Of a stretch of DNA of 64,000 bases, positions 1-9,734 are shown piece after piece. Under the pieces are notes generated by a model. That model ran no database searches, was not told the origin of the DNA, and saw only the letters and a program-made list of their open reading frames with translations. Numbering within the stretch: the first letter of the stretch is position 1; each line of letters starts with the position of its first letter. A program made the translations under genes and the position numbers. This DNA is from Limnephilus marmoratus (Eukaryota; Arthropoda; Insecta; Trichoptera; Limnephilidae), in assembly GCA_917880885.1 (NCBI GenBank), contig OU862913.1:24127286-24191285 (forward strand), written 5' to 3'.

Positions 1-548
1 TTTTTTATACCGTAGGACGTTGGCAGATTTGTTAAATTTTCAAAAAAGATTTTGTATTATACCACACCCATTTCAAATAATATAATCATGCAGTAAAATA
101 AATCAATACAATATCTGGGTATCGCATGTTTTCGAATTTTAATTTTAGTTTAAATAAAATCATTAAGATATGTACATGCGTTTCTTGACGAAAATTGGTC
201 CGTTTGTGTATTTATTTGCGCACTTACAAACTAATATATTTCAGATTTTTTTAACATTCTTATTTAACTTAGACTTTATTGAAAAATGATAAATACTTCT
301 AATCAAAAAATAATTACAAAAAGTACATTATTTTAATAGTTTTATCATCACGCTTTTCAGCATTTTTGGATGCAGATATAAATTAAAACAAATTTGGAAT
401 GAAATAAAATCGATATTGAGTTATAATTTTAAAAAGGTGGTATGAAGAATAATTAATCTTTCTCATTGTAACCGCCCTGTACGATCATAAGAACAACTTT
501 CGACGAAATGTGGATTTTCGGCCGCTGGCTGGTTAAACGCTCTTAAGC
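1..548 (+). repeat. Long direct repeat, copy 1
   Basis: This AT-rich non-coding stretch recurs in the same orientation at about 63055-63602. The two copies are nearly collinear, with scattered substitutions and small indels, and share long identical blocks such as the one around TTGGCAGATTTGTTAAATTT. Copy 1 may start before the window. Similarity stops near GCTCTTAAG. I see no ORF, terminal inverted repeat or tail, so the class is unknown. It could be a large dispersed repeat or the edge of a segmental duplication. Confidence 0.8.
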
Positions 549-770
549 ATTGGAAATGTTTGAATCTTTCAAAATGCCTCCATTCCGCCCTCGCGAAGGT
601 TTCTGGATTATTTTAATCACATAACAATACATCTGAAAAGTTTTTTAATCTTTACAAAAACTCTTACGAAACTGTCAAAAATGTCACAATTTGAAAATAA
701 CATTTTGCAAACCATCGATTGTTAAATCAAAATTCAATTTTCGAATAAACTCTTTAAATTTATGAATCTA
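549..770 (+). repeat. Dispersed repeat, inverted relative to 4950-5160
   Basis: The reverse complement of 4950-5160 resembles this stretch. Shared landmarks are a CGCGAAGGTTT block, a stretch reading ACAATACATCTG, and a following run rich in TTTTTCA and CAAAATT. A weaker third relative may lie at about 55600-55690. No coding potential or termini were recognised. Confidence 0.55.
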
Positions 771-829
771 ATCGACCATGATCAAAATCGAATACTTTGA
801 ATCTAATAAAAAATACAATTATTTTTAAA

Positions 830-1117
830 AAGTACCTATTTTAGGTACCAAATTTGATTGATTGTTTTTTTTATATACAAAAATGAATGTTTGTAGTACA
901 TGAAAAATGAAAATTGGTAAAAAAATATTGCAGTAGGTGGCACTGAATATATTGAACACGGGAGAGAGGGGGAGATCGTGTGAGGAGATCGCGGGACAGG
1001 GAAGACGGGGAAAGGGATATGAGAAGGGAAGGGGAACGGGACGAATGGGAAAAGACACGCAGGGAGCAACAATTTCTTTATTAGTGGCTTTTGCAACGCA
1101 CGCCTGGAACTCGCTAG
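830..1117 (+). mobile_element. Helitron-like element, family Hel-3 (short copy)
   Basis: The 3' end is GGAACTCGCTAG followed by T, matching the CTAG|T terminus of the better Hel-3 copies at 35208-35634 and 52344-52806. It shares with them a purine-rich GGGAGAGG-type interior and the stretch GGGAAAAGACACGCAGGGAG. The small ORFs here are low-complexity readings of that purine-rich strand. The 5' end is not resolved; the copy at 4248-4580 shares the region around GGTACCAAATTTGATTGA. Confidence 0.55.
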
Positions 1118-1474
1118 TATAATATACAAATTATTATTATTTCCTCAAAGCCTTAATAAACCGTTAATATTCCGTTTAACTAATTGTAATTGTGTGGTTG
1201 GTTTCTTTGATATCTTTGAAAATTGTTAACATTTCCATATTTTCCTCTTCTTTATTCTTTCTTTTACAAGTCTTCTTAGCGTTCTTCTATTATTTTATTC
1301 TATTCTTTCTTTTGAAGTACAGAACAGTCGTATCGAGAAATACCTAGATATATCTAATACTGTATGATAAAGGAAATATTGAATATTTCGAGAAGTGTGT
1401 TCTGTATTTGGTCTCTTATCTTTTGTATGCATTGATGTGAAATGAACTAGATTCTCAATTATTATAATTTATTT

Positions 1475-1532
1475 TTGGGGTATTACGCCGTGTTGCGCCA
1501 CCTCCTTCTTCAACTAACGTTTCGAACGTTTT
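1475..1532 (+). repeat. Fragment of the palindromic hammerhead-like element
   Basis: It contains GGGGTATTACGCCGTGTTGC followed by CACCTCCTTC and CTAACGTTTCG. This is the outer arm of the palindromes at 4661-4923 and 55702-55918. The stem II core is missing, so this copy is a remnant. Confidence 0.6.
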
Positions 1533-1835
1533 TTGTGTGCTTATGTACGTAGATGCGCTACCGTGCTGTCAGTCTCTAAGAGTTAAAATTACATTTTGTT
1601 TAATAGTTTTCTGCGTTTAGTTTTGGGATAGCCTTCAATTACTGGAGCATGTAAACTCGACCACCATGACAAATCGGCAATTGGCGAGCATTTATTTGAA
1701 ACCGCCATATTACTTTGGATTTGTTTCTTTCCTGGGAAGACCCAAAACGCATAAAGATATAAGGCAAACTAATAATAGATATATTGTTATGCCTATTATC
1801 TATACATTCGTGATGATATAAGATATAAATCATCA

Positions 1836-2670
1836 CATCATCACTATTGGCTCTACAACCTCTCCTACCCCTGGTGGGTCTTGGCCTCCTCAAGAGTCTT
1901 CTTCCACTCATCTCGGTTTTGTGCCAGCTCTCTTCAGTTTAAAAGCTCCAAGATAGATATGTCTTTGAGGACATTGTCGCTCCATCTTAATCTTGGTCTT
2001 CCCAGGCTCCTTCGCCCTATTGGTCTTGAGTTCAGCAGGGACTTTGGTGCTTGATGCTCGGTCATTCTCTCTACATGACCCAGCCACCGAAGTCTTCCCA
2101 GTTTTATAAATTTTGCGACGTTTAGCTCCTTAAACAAAGTATAGAGCTCATTGTTATAACGTCAGCACCAAAATCCATTTTCTACAATCGGTCCTAAGAT
2201 GCGCTTCAAAATTTTCCTTTCAAAAACGTCCAGTGCTCGCTCATTTCTCTATGTTAGTACCCAAGTCTCAGCTACGTACGTAAGTACTGGTCTGATAAGT
2301 GTTTTGTACACTAGTATCTTCGTGTTTCTGGACAGCAGTCTGGATTTTAATTGATTTTGTAGGCGGAAATAACAGCGATTTGCGTTCACTATGCGCTTCT
2401 GGATCTCCTCTGTGGTATTATTGTCGTTTGTTATCAGGGAGCCTAGGTATGTGAATCTTGGTACCGTTTCGAAACTTTGGTTTCCACATGAGAGAGTTGG
2501 GATTTGTTGGGTGCATCCTACGGCCATGTATTTGGTCTTTTGCTGGTTTATTACGAGACCCATATTTTTGGCGGAACTTTCAAGATTTATGAAGGCGTCA
2601 CGTAAAGAATCTGGAGTTTTCGCGATTATGTCGATATCGTCAGCGTAAGCCAATAGTTGTACAGAGTACA
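1836..2670 (-). mobile_element. RTE-A non-LTR retrotransposon, 3' fragment
   Basis: This is a 5'-truncated LINE on the minus strand. Reading frames at 2680-2249 and 2137-1934 give the C-terminal half of an RTE/BovB-like reverse transcriptase. They include the catalytic YADD motif (LLAYADDIDII), the thumb/connection (FTYLGSLITNDN), a conserved LIRPVLTYVAETW stretch, and the RTE-type C-terminus RWLGHVERM...GRPRLRW. Frameshifts separate the frames. The 3' end is followed by ATGATG-type short tandem repeats, as is usual for RTE tails. Three more copies lie at 5245-5735, 15195-15575 and 28740-29522. Not functional. Confidence 0.85.
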
Positions 2671-2699
2671 AACTTCTCAAACTTCCTCAAACTTCCTCT

Positions 2700-3117
2700 A
2701 ACTGCAAACAGTGACCTTATATTCAAAATAATGAGAGTATTTGATGTTCGACAGATCTATGTAAAAACTATCCTCATACATCTCTTTAAAAACAAACATG
2801 TGCTTTACGAAAAAAAAATAAACTTAAGATTTACACGTAACTCCAACAAAGACATATTGCAAGTTCCAGCACTCTCTTCCACCTTTGGTCAACGTAGCTT
2901 TAGATACTTTGCCACAAAAATATTCAACATTCTCCCAGAAAACATCAAACTGAGTCAATCACAGAGAGAGTTTAAAAAATATGTTAAAATATGGATACAT
3001 TCTAATGATCGAGCCGATACTGGTGCCCTCACCCAAACGCCCAGTCATTGACAGTTGTTATTGTAGTAATAATAACCTTGCAGTTTATGAATTTGTGTAG
3101 GTATATGCAAACAATAA
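2700..3117 (+). mobile_element. CR1/Jockey-type LINE, C-terminal fragment
   Basis: The plus-strand frame 2731-3051 encodes about 106 residues resembling the extreme C-terminus of CR1/Jockey-superfamily LINE proteins. A conserved block around RSFRYFATKIFNILPENIK lies just before the end of the polyprotein. There is no RT palm. A TAG/TGA-rich AT tail follows up to the Helitron start at 3121. I assign the class from the layout of this C-terminal block only. Confidence 0.6.
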
Positions 3118-3300
3118 TCATCAATATATATTATAAAAGAAAGTTCAAAAAAACGTGCGGAACGCAAAAACTCAGAAACGAGTGCCGGTACGATCAAGAG
3201 AGTTATATGGTATGGTAGATCTCTATCCCCCCTAGGGAATAAGGGTATTCGTTTTTACCTAAAGGGCTTTCTTTTGAAGATATAAGGGCTGAAAGTTCTA

Positions 3301-3385
3301 AGAAGACTCTAGAAATTTCAAGAAGAGTCTGGAAGATTCCGGAAACTTCTAGAAAATTCGATAAAACTCTGGAATGTTCTGGAAG
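3301..3385 (+). promoter_or_regulatory. Phased heat-shock-element array 1
   Basis: This is a run of seventeen 5-bp units in one register. The core 3331-3360 is six consecutive perfect alternating pentamers (GGAAG ATTCC GGAAA CTTCT AGAAA ATTCG), and 3311-3325 adds three more perfect ones separated by one mismatched unit. Canonical HSF trimers need three alternating pentamers. Function here is inferred from sequence only. Confidence 0.6.
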
Positions 3386-3411
3386 AAATGGAGGAGTATG
3401 TCAGTGAGTCT

Positions 3412-3461
3412 AGAAGGTTCCGGAAAGTTCAAGAAGGTTCGATAAAGGTATAGAAAGTTCC
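3412..3461 (+). promoter_or_regulatory. Phased heat-shock-element array 2
   Basis: Six consecutive perfect alternating pentamers (AGAAG GTTCC GGAAA GTTCA, then AGAAG GTTCG) are followed by two degenerate units and then AGAAA GTTCC, all in the same 5-bp register. A related block at 3493-3522 has TGAAG GTTCC GGAAA ATTCT, then one mismatch, then GTTCC. Confidence 0.6.
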
Positions 3462-3607
3462 TAAAGGAGTGGAGGAGTGTGTCGGTGTGTCTTGAAGGTT
3501 CCGGAAAATTCTAAAAGGTTCCATAAAGCTGTAGGAAGTCCTAGAAGGTTCGACAGGGCTGTACAAAGTTCTGAAAGGAGTGGAAGAGTGTGTCGGAATT
3601 TGAGAGC

Positions 3608-3719
3608 ATTCCACAACGTTCCAGAACATCCCGGAATCTTCTGGAAAATTGTGGAATGTTCGAGAATAGGGAATCGGGAGCATCAATGTGAAACATTCCA
3701 GAACATTCTCGAATGTTTT
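3608..3719 (+). promoter_or_regulatory. Heat-shock-element-like arrays 3 and 4
   Basis: 3608-3672 is about thirteen phased pentamers, most of them nGAAn or nTTCn (for example GGAAT CTTCT GGAAA and GGAAT GTTCG AGAAT). 3695-3714 is ATTCC AGAAC ATTCT CGAAT, four alternating perfect units. Confidence 0.5.
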
Positions 3720-4247
3720 CCTGAGCGAAGCCGGGTAACCCAGCTAGTATAAGATATAAGGAACACTAAGAATAGCTATATTTTAGCTTGTCGCAAACCA
3801 TCAGTGCGTTAGAGTTCCCTAGTGAATTCCGAACCACCGGTATGAAAAAAGAAGGAAAAGGAGAAGGTTTTATGGACTTCCCCCTGCATATCTCGAGAAT
3901 TTAAAACGGGGGAACATAAAAGTGACACGAGAGAGGAGTGCGAATGACATTTTTGAAAATTTTATGGGTTTTACGGTTGTAAAAACGCTGAAGCCAATTC
4001 GAACATAAATAAAAATGATGTTTTCTTTATGGAATACATAAGAATATATGTATTTATTAATAATAACTACACTCCACAATGCCGACCAAATTTGGTATGT
4101 TGAGAGGAACGGCTGCGTTGTATTTTTCTGACAAAACTTATATCTTTTTGGATTTTAAGCCAAAATACACAATCAAACTAAATAATAATTTTTTAATCAA
4201 AAGGTGTAGCAAATGTCTGGTGCTTCGAATTACAAAATATAGGCCAT

Positions 4248-4580
4248 TAGCTGGTTTCCGGCATGCGATGCAATTCCATATTCAAAGAAATAAATTGTTT
4301 CTCCCTGCATGTTCTTTCACGTGCGTCCCCGTTCGCCTCCCGCGTTCTCCTTCCACCTTCCCCGTCTTCCCTATCCCCTCTTCCGCGTCCAAACAACCTC
4401 CTCCCGTTTCATATTATATTCAGTCCCATTACATTCAGTTTTCAAACAGCTCGCGTGCCACCTATTACAATTTTTTTTCATACATTAAAAATGATCATTT
4501 TTGTATATTATATAAGAACAATCAAATATTATAAGAATAATCAATCAAATTTGGTACCTCACATCGGTACCTATTTAAAA
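4248..4580 (-). mobile_element. Helitron-like element, family Hel-3 (degenerate copy)
   Basis: Its reverse complement ends GCATGCCGGAAACCAGCTAAT, which matches the Hel-3 3' end except for a CTAG to CTAA change. It carries the complementary pyrimidine-rich interior and the block containing TTTGGTACC. ORFs in this stretch are low-complexity. Confidence 0.5.
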
Positions 4581-4660
4581 TATCTAAATTTCTTGATTCT
4601 ATTCAAATTATAATGTACGTAGATACGTTTTTTGATTTTCACAAAAAAAAAGTATTTTAG

Positions 4661-4923
4661 TTATTTGTTTTTGGGGTGTTATGCCGTGTTGAGCTACCTC
4701 CTTCTTTTGCCAACGTTTTGGACAGCGTTGCAGTGTCCATCATCAGGGCAGATCCGACAGATCCGGTAGATGTGTCATCTGAGAGTAGATGTAGATGTGT
4801 CAGGTGAGACATCTAATCTACCGGATCTGCCGGATCTGCCCTGATGATGGACACTGCAACGCTATCCAAAACGTTGGCAAAAGGAGGTAGCGCAACACGG
4901 CATAACACCCCTAAAACAAATAA
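4661..4923. mobile_element. Palindromic element with hammerhead-ribozyme-like core
   Basis: This is a near-perfect inverted repeat with arms of about 115 bp around a short spacer (GATGTGTCATCTGAGAGTAG region). Outer arms read TTATTTGTTTTTGGGGTGTT and its complement. Each arm carries CCTGATGATGGACA, a short loop and a complementary (T/A)(G/A)TCC strand, then an AAAAC box and GTTGGC. CTGATGA, a stem II and (G/A)AAAC are the conserved core elements of hammerhead ribozymes, which occur in Penelope-like elements. A canonical cleavage triplet with stem III was not identified, so activity is unproven. Relatives are at 55702-55918, 45405-45480, 1475-1532 and 16450-16490. Confidence 0.65.
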
Positions 4924-4949
4924 CGAATATAATATAAGCACTTCAAATT

Positions 4950-5165
4950 AATTAATTTATTTAAAGAGTTATAAAAATTGAATTTTGATTTGACAATCAT
5001 CGTTTTGCAAAACGTCATTCTCAAATTTTTGAAAAGAATTTGACAAGAATTGCAAGAATTTTTGTGATGAATGAAAAACTTTCCAGATGTATTGTCATGT
5101 GGTTGAAATAATCTAAAAACCTTCGCGGGGGCTTAAAGAAGGTATTTTAAAAGTTTCAAACCCTT
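4950..5165 (-). repeat. Dispersed repeat, inverted relative to 549-770
   Basis: It is the reverse complement of the 549-770 repeat, including AAACCTTCGCG and CAGATGTATTGT blocks. No coding signal. Confidence 0.5.
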
Positions 5166-5244
5166 CCTATGCTTAATATAGCAATACACAGACATTTCAC
5201 TAATACCCATACACATTTTGATTGTCATAAGTATACATATACCT

Positions 5245-5735
5245 ACATCATCATCATCATCACTCTTGGCTCTACAACCCCTAGTGGGTCTTGGCCTCCT
5301 CAAGAGTCTTCCTCCACTCATCTCGGTTTTGTGCCAGCTCTCTCCAGTTTAGAAGCTCCAAGATAGATATGTCTTTGAGGACGTTGTCGCTCCATCTTAG
5401 TCTTGGTCTTCCCAGGCTCCTTCGCCCTTTTGGTCTTCATTTCAGCAGGGACTTTGGTGCTTGATGCTCGGTCATTCTCTCCACATGACCCAGCCACCGA
5501 AGTCTTCTCAGATTTATTAATTTTGCGACGTTTAGCTCCACAAAGTATAGAGCTCATTGTCATAACGTCTGCGCCAAAATTCATTTTCTGAAACCGGTCC
5601 GAAGATGCGCCTCAAAATTTTTCTTTCAAAAACGTCCAGTGCTCGCTCATATCTCTTTGTTAGTACCCAAGTCTCAGCTGCGAACGTAAGTACTGGTCTG
5701 ATAAGTGTTTTGTACACTAATATCTTCGTATATAT
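5245..5735 (-). mobile_element. RTE-A non-LTR retrotransposon, 3' fragment
   Basis: The minus-strand frame 5717-5532 encodes YKTLIRPVLTFAAETWVLT followed by the RKILRRIFGPV stretch just upstream of the C-terminal region. The RWLGHVERM block is present but in a shifted frame between 5530 and 5330. The 3' tail is (ATG)n, read as ATCATCATCATCATC on the plus strand at about 5249-5263, which fits RTE-type 3' microsatellite tails. It is truncated at 5' just downstream of the RT palm and is a pseudogene. Confidence 0.8.
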
Positions 5736-5795
5736 ACATACACATAGATTACAGAAATCACTTTTTCAGTATTTGGAGGCAACTTTGACAATTTT

Positions 5796-6045
5796 TCTGG
5801 TTGAGCGAAGCCTTTTGATCTCTCCAGCCTGACTTTCTTGACCCGCGCCTTGCACCGCAGTGGGAGGGATGTATTCATACGTTTGTCTCCCCTGAACATA
5901 CTGACCCCAGATTCCCACCCACTCCTCATACCGTTTTTTTCCTTTTCAGAACTTACTTTCTCTAAAAAAAAACCTCCACATAGCATCCCTAAAGATGACA
6001 TAGACTCTGAGAGATTTTTTTATTCTTCAGGGCCTCCTGTCTAGC
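5796..6045 (+). mobile_element. M repeat copy 1 (3' portion)
   Basis: This is the first of about fifteen copies of an approximately 480-bp repeat. It carries the block with GCACCGCAGTGGGAGGGATG, then CCCAGATTCC, then CTCCACATAGCATCCC. The terminal palindrome is degraded here, reading CTCTGAGAGA then CTTCAGGGCCTCCTGT. See the findings for the family description. Confidence 0.7.
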
Positions 6046-6097
6046 TAATTTAATTTAAATTCCGTTTGGTCGAAATTAAATTAAAATGATTTTTATG

Positions 6098-6200
6098 TTT
6101 TTTTTAACGCGTTTCATCACAGGAGACCATATTTGTCCCAGCTCATAGGTCTCATAAAAATCGTTGTTTCACTTACTATCATAGTGAGAAGTATTGTCTA
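6098..6200 (+). repeat. Dispersed repeat shared with 59455-59565
   Basis: The stretch CACAGGAGACCATATTTGTC and the following TCATAGGTCTCA and ACTATCATAG recur in reverse complement at 59455-59565. It is non-coding and its class is unknown. Confidence 0.6.
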
Positions 6201-6351
6201 AACGGCGTTGGAAAGAGAAAACAACACGCTTCAAGTCGTCTCATAGTGGTTTAACCACAATTTAAATTAAAATACCGAAACAGCTGTAACAAAAATAAAA
6301 AACTAAAATAACTTGATAGTAACATTTTTAAATTTAGTTTAAATTTTAAAA

Positions 6352-6991
6352 TCTCTACATCTCTAGGTAAATATTTTAAATTAAAGTCCCCCGCGTCGGC
6401 TCTCTGTCTGTCTGTCTGTTCGCGATAAACTCGAAAACTACTGAACGGATTTTCATGCGGTTTTCACCAATAGATAGAGTGTTTCGTGAGGAAGGTTTAG
6501 GTATATAATTTTTCAAGAATTTGTGTAAATTGGTAGAAACATCACGATAATTGTTAGAAGTGTCGGAGAAAAATCGAGCCGCCTGGTAGCTTTCATCGAA
6601 AACGCTGCCTAATCCTTTTGGGTTATAACAAAACAATGCATGGTGGGATATTCCTCTTTTATAGATCTACAAAAAAGTCCGCAAAGACATATATCTCTCT
6701 TACGGATAGCTTACTATACCCATTCTATCTTCTGAAAAAATGGTCACGTACAATGCTGTAATTGAAAAGTTATTTAGACGAACACAGTATTAATCCTTAA
6801 TAATTTAAATACGTTAGTTACCCCAAGCATTTCATGCATATTATTATAATCTTTCACACCATCTCTACGTATTATAAATAAAAGTCCTCCGCGGCGTCTG
6901 TCTGTCTGTTCGCGATAAACTCAAAGACGGCGGTGGTTATAATGGTTGGATAACCATCCAGTAGATGACGTTGCGTGGCCGGATCAGCTAG
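6352..6991 (+). mobile_element. Helitron-like element, family Hel-1
   Basis: It starts TCTCTACATCTC and ends GGATCAGCTAG followed by T. A second 5'-type start (TCTCTACGTATTATAA) lies inside at about 6866, so the element looks like two Hel-1 heads in series sharing one 3' end; 21458-22062 has the same layout. Conserved landmarks are TCTGTCTGTCTGTTCGCGAT and CTACTGAACGGATTTTCATG. It carries no helicase or Rep gene, so it is non-autonomous. Confidence 0.75.
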
Positions 6992-6992
6992 T

Positions 6993-7340
6993 TTAAAATA
7001 ATTTATCAATTTTTCCAGAAGTGAGATAAAATGAGGTTACATCGGGCGCACGGACACGTTCAAAGCATGGTTTATGTATTCAGCGATTATTACAGACATA
7101 ACCTAACATAGGGGGGCCCCTTTAGATATTTCAGGAATGCCATAAAACGCCGGGTGAGGGTGTATTTATGCGCGTTATTGATTCGAACTGCCCCCGATGC
7201 AGAAGAGTAAATATTATTTCGAATTATTCGAAAGAGGGTGCGCTACTTTTCGCAAACATAATATATATGTAGTATCGAAAATGGATAATAATCAGGAATT
7301 TTAGAATTTTTGGAGCATTTCCAATGCGTAAAAATTAAAC
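6993..7340. other. Unassigned AT-rich spacer
   Basis: No coding frame or repeat termini were recognised. It has a short G/C-run (GGGGGGCCCC) near 7110. Confidence 0.4.
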
Positions 7341-7500
7341 ATAAATACCCTAAGGACTTTTTACTGCTCCTTGGTTCGCCCCCATCTTGAATATGCTTGT
7401 GTTAAATGGTCTCCTTTTTATGCTGTCGATATTCGTCATATGGAGTCCGTTCAACATCGGTTCCTAAAAGGGATTGCTAGGAGGCTAGAATTAGAACGAG
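7340..7500 (+). mobile_element. CR1/Jockey-type LINE RT fragment
   Basis: The frame from 7371 opens with VRPHLEYACVKWSPFY and ESVQHRFLKGIARRL, the conserved post-palm segment of CR1/Jockey LINE RTs (compare LVRCQVEYNSPIWSPFY in the LINE at 12848-14065). At about 7497 the frame runs directly into a different LINE, so the 172-codon ORF is a chimera of two elements, not a gene. Confidence 0.7.
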
Positions 7501-8570
7501 GCATTACGTTTACTGTTGTTTATTTACTGTCAAGACGTTTTTACTCCTGCAGCCCCAAAGTAAAAAGACTACTGTTCAACGCTTTCTGTACCTCGCTGTA
7601 TACATCAGAACTGTGGGTTGACTACACTGCAACCCAATGGCATAAGTTAAAGGTTGCGTACAATAACGCTTATCGCCAACTTTTCCGCCTACCGAGATAC
7701 TGCAGTGCTACGGAAATGTTCCTGGAGGGACGAGTACATACTTTCCGTGCACTTTTCCGCCACCGCATGGGAAGTTTATGGCGCAGACTGCGCCATTCGA
7801 AGAATGCGATCATCACCGCCATGACTGCCTGGATGGAATCTCCCCTGATGACCCTCTGGAGACGGGAGACGATGAAATACCCTCCGTAAACGGATATTTA
7901 CGTTCATTTTAGTGTTTGATATATCATCATTTTTTTTTCAGTTTCATTTTTTCATGCTTATTCGTTTATTTTTTTTTTTTTTATTAGTATCTATAGCAAA
8001 ATTTGTACATAATGTACCTATTTATAAATTATATTATATTAAGGTATTATAAAGTTTTTTTTTCACAGTCCTCCTCACTAGGGTTTCCTGTTCTGAGGCG
8101 GCCTGTAGTTTTTCCACATTTGTATTTAGTATCCAGTTGTCTTTACATGGTCTTCAGTATGTTTGATAGTTCATTTTCACTTTGTTCTCTCAACCATATT
8201 TTTACTTTTGTTTTAAATTTATTTATTTCTGTTATTTTTTTGTTTGAGTTGGTAGAGCGTTGTATAGTTTTGTCGCATTGAATTTCATATTTCTTTGTCC
8301 AAATGATGTTTTCAAACTGGCTGTAGCTAGAATATTTTGGTTTATTTCTCTGGTTGTGTATCTATGTTGTTGGACAATGGAGTATTATGATATGTTTTTT
8401 TTTTTAATTTTAAATAAAATGTTTAATTTATGTGTTGTTATTTCCTTTTTACCTTAAACTTATTATTTATCTTTTTTTGTTATTTTAAAATATGGAATGT
8501 ATTGCATTGCACTTCCCCTGCATACATTCTGGAATAAACTTATATTATTATTATTATTATTACTGGTATG
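7500..8570 (+). mobile_element. LINE 3' end of a second family, with (ATT)n tail
   Basis: Residues encoded from about 7530 (FNAFCTSLYTSELWVDYT, then YNNAYRQLFRLPRYCSA, then FRALFRHRMGSLWRRL) match the C-terminal region common in insect LINE polyproteins. A stop at 7889 is followed by about 650 bp of AT-rich 3' UTR. The element ends GGAATAAACTTAT plus (ATT)n at 8543-8570. Adjacent short ORFs at 8003-8457 are UTR noise. I cannot assign the clade firmly. Confidence 0.6.
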
Positions 8571-8654
8571 CTGAAATTAAACAAACTCTATACCTTTCTC
8601 CTTTAGAAGACCGTCGGAAAAAATAGGATCTCATTTGTTTCTTCAAAATTATTA

Positions 8655-8730
8655 CCTGTATAAGTCAAACCTCGTCCCATGAACCCAGGTATCCCTGCTA
8701 AGTTACCAATCGTAGCGAACGGGGTGACCT
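8655..8730 (-). mobile_element. M repeat copy 2 (5' fragment), seed of the minisatellite
   Basis: It contains CCCATGAACCCAGG, CCCTGCTAAGTTACCAA and CGTAGCGAACGGGGTGACCT, the segment near the 5' end of the M repeat in minus orientation. It runs without a break into the 18-bp array, whose unit is the last part of this segment. Confidence 0.75.
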
Positions 8731-9035
8731 ATGACCTAGGGGTGACATGTTAAATTAGGGTGAAATATGACCATGGGGTGACCTACGATCTTGGGGTGAC
8801 CTAAGACATTGGGGTGACCTACAACCTTGGGGAGACCTACAACCTTGGGTGATCTTCGACCTTGGGTGACCTACGACCTTGGGGTGACCTACGACTTTGG
8901 AGTGACCTACGACCTTGGGGTGACCTACGACCTTGGGTGACCTATGACCTTGGGGTGACCTATGACCTTGGGGTGACCTATGACCTTGGGGTGACCTACG
9001 ACCTTGGGGTGACCTACAACCTTGGAGTGACCATC
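8719..9035 (+). repeat. 18-bp minisatellite of nuclear-receptor half-sites
   Basis: About 17 tandem units of GGGGTGACCTACGACCTT, with 17- or 18-bp variants, form this array. The unit matches the M-repeat segment GGGGTGACCTATGGC, so it arose by local amplification of that segment. Each unit holds TGACCT, the complement of the nuclear-receptor half-site AGGTCA. At least four units read TGACCTATGACCT, a perfect DR1 (AGGTCA T AGGTCA on the minus strand). The ORF through it is a repeat artefact. Confidence 0.85.
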
Positions 9036-9054
9036 CTTATGCTTATACTTATCA

Positions 9055-9520
9055 CTCCTTAAGTGCGTAAAGGCCCGACCATTCACCTAGAAATCGATAA
9101 CCGTTCGCATCAATTACCGTTCGCGTGACATTTTTCATAACAATCACCACTTTTCGTAACGCATTCACCAGCTTACACTTCAAGTCGAGAGTGCGTAAAG
9201 ATGTTTTACTTCAAAAATATAACATATTTATGTGTAAATAATTATTCTAAAAACGTCCCTATTTCTTGTCCCCCGTTTCCGTTATCCTGGTATCTAAGGC
9301 TCTTTGTATGTGTCTTCGAAGTCCTGTAATCGACTCCCGGGGGGATCAGAGCCTCGGGGGTCCTTCCTTCGACATTTCCGCGGGCAAATAACAGAGAGGG
9401 AAAAGGGGAAGGGCTGTCTTCGATAAGGGCCCATTTCATCGCGTTAAAGTTTACTCTACCGTAAACATTTTACGATATTTTCGCGTTGTAAATATGAAAT
9501 TCGAGAGTAATTAAAATATC
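9055..9520. other. Unassigned spacer
   Basis: No clear ORF, repeat termini or tail were seen. The minus-strand frame 9439-9242 has no recognisable motif. Confidence 0.4.
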
Positions 9521-9524
9521 GGTA

Positions 9525-9725
9525 AAGGATGGCAGGAGTGGCTTACGAGAAGGGAAGGCTGATAGAGATATTGAAAGAAGGGTAAATGCAGGTAACTCCA
9601 TTAATGGAGAACTGACTGCCGTTGGCGTTAATAAAAACACTGTCAAAAGAAGCGAAGGTGGCAGTCTACGATCGAGTGCTGGCACTCTGAAGTACGGCAG
9701 TGAGGCATGGCGGAAGGATGAAAGT
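9525..9725 (+). mobile_element. RTE-B LINE fragment
   Basis: In shifted frames it encodes the stretch equivalent to GKAERDIERRVNAGNSIN, then AVGANKKLSK, then LMYGSEAW, collinear with the better copy at 57515-58430 but on the plus strand. It is short and frameshifted, and ends at WRKDES, where an M-type 3' tail begins. Confidence 0.7.
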
Positions 9726-9734
9726 TTTTTTTCA

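Larger units (their letters stand above)
3121..3747 (+). mobile_element. Helitron-like element with heat-shock-element arrays (Hel-4)
   Basis: The 5' end starts TCAATATATATTATAAAAG and the 3' end is GCCGGGTAACCCAGCTAG followed by T. This fits the TC...CTAG|T rule of Helitrons seen in the other families here. It has no coding region; the small ORFs are repeat readings. The interior is built almost entirely of 5-bp units alternating nGAAn and nTTCn, the binding-site grammar of heat-shock factor. The phased stretches are listed separately. A secondary repeat, GGAGTGGAGGAGTGTGTCGG and variants, occurs three times between them. Confidence 0.7.

Noticed and set aside
8719..9035. A CRISPR-like array
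   Set aside because: Units are contiguous 17-18-bp repeats without spacers in a eukaryotic repeat region; it is a minisatellite.
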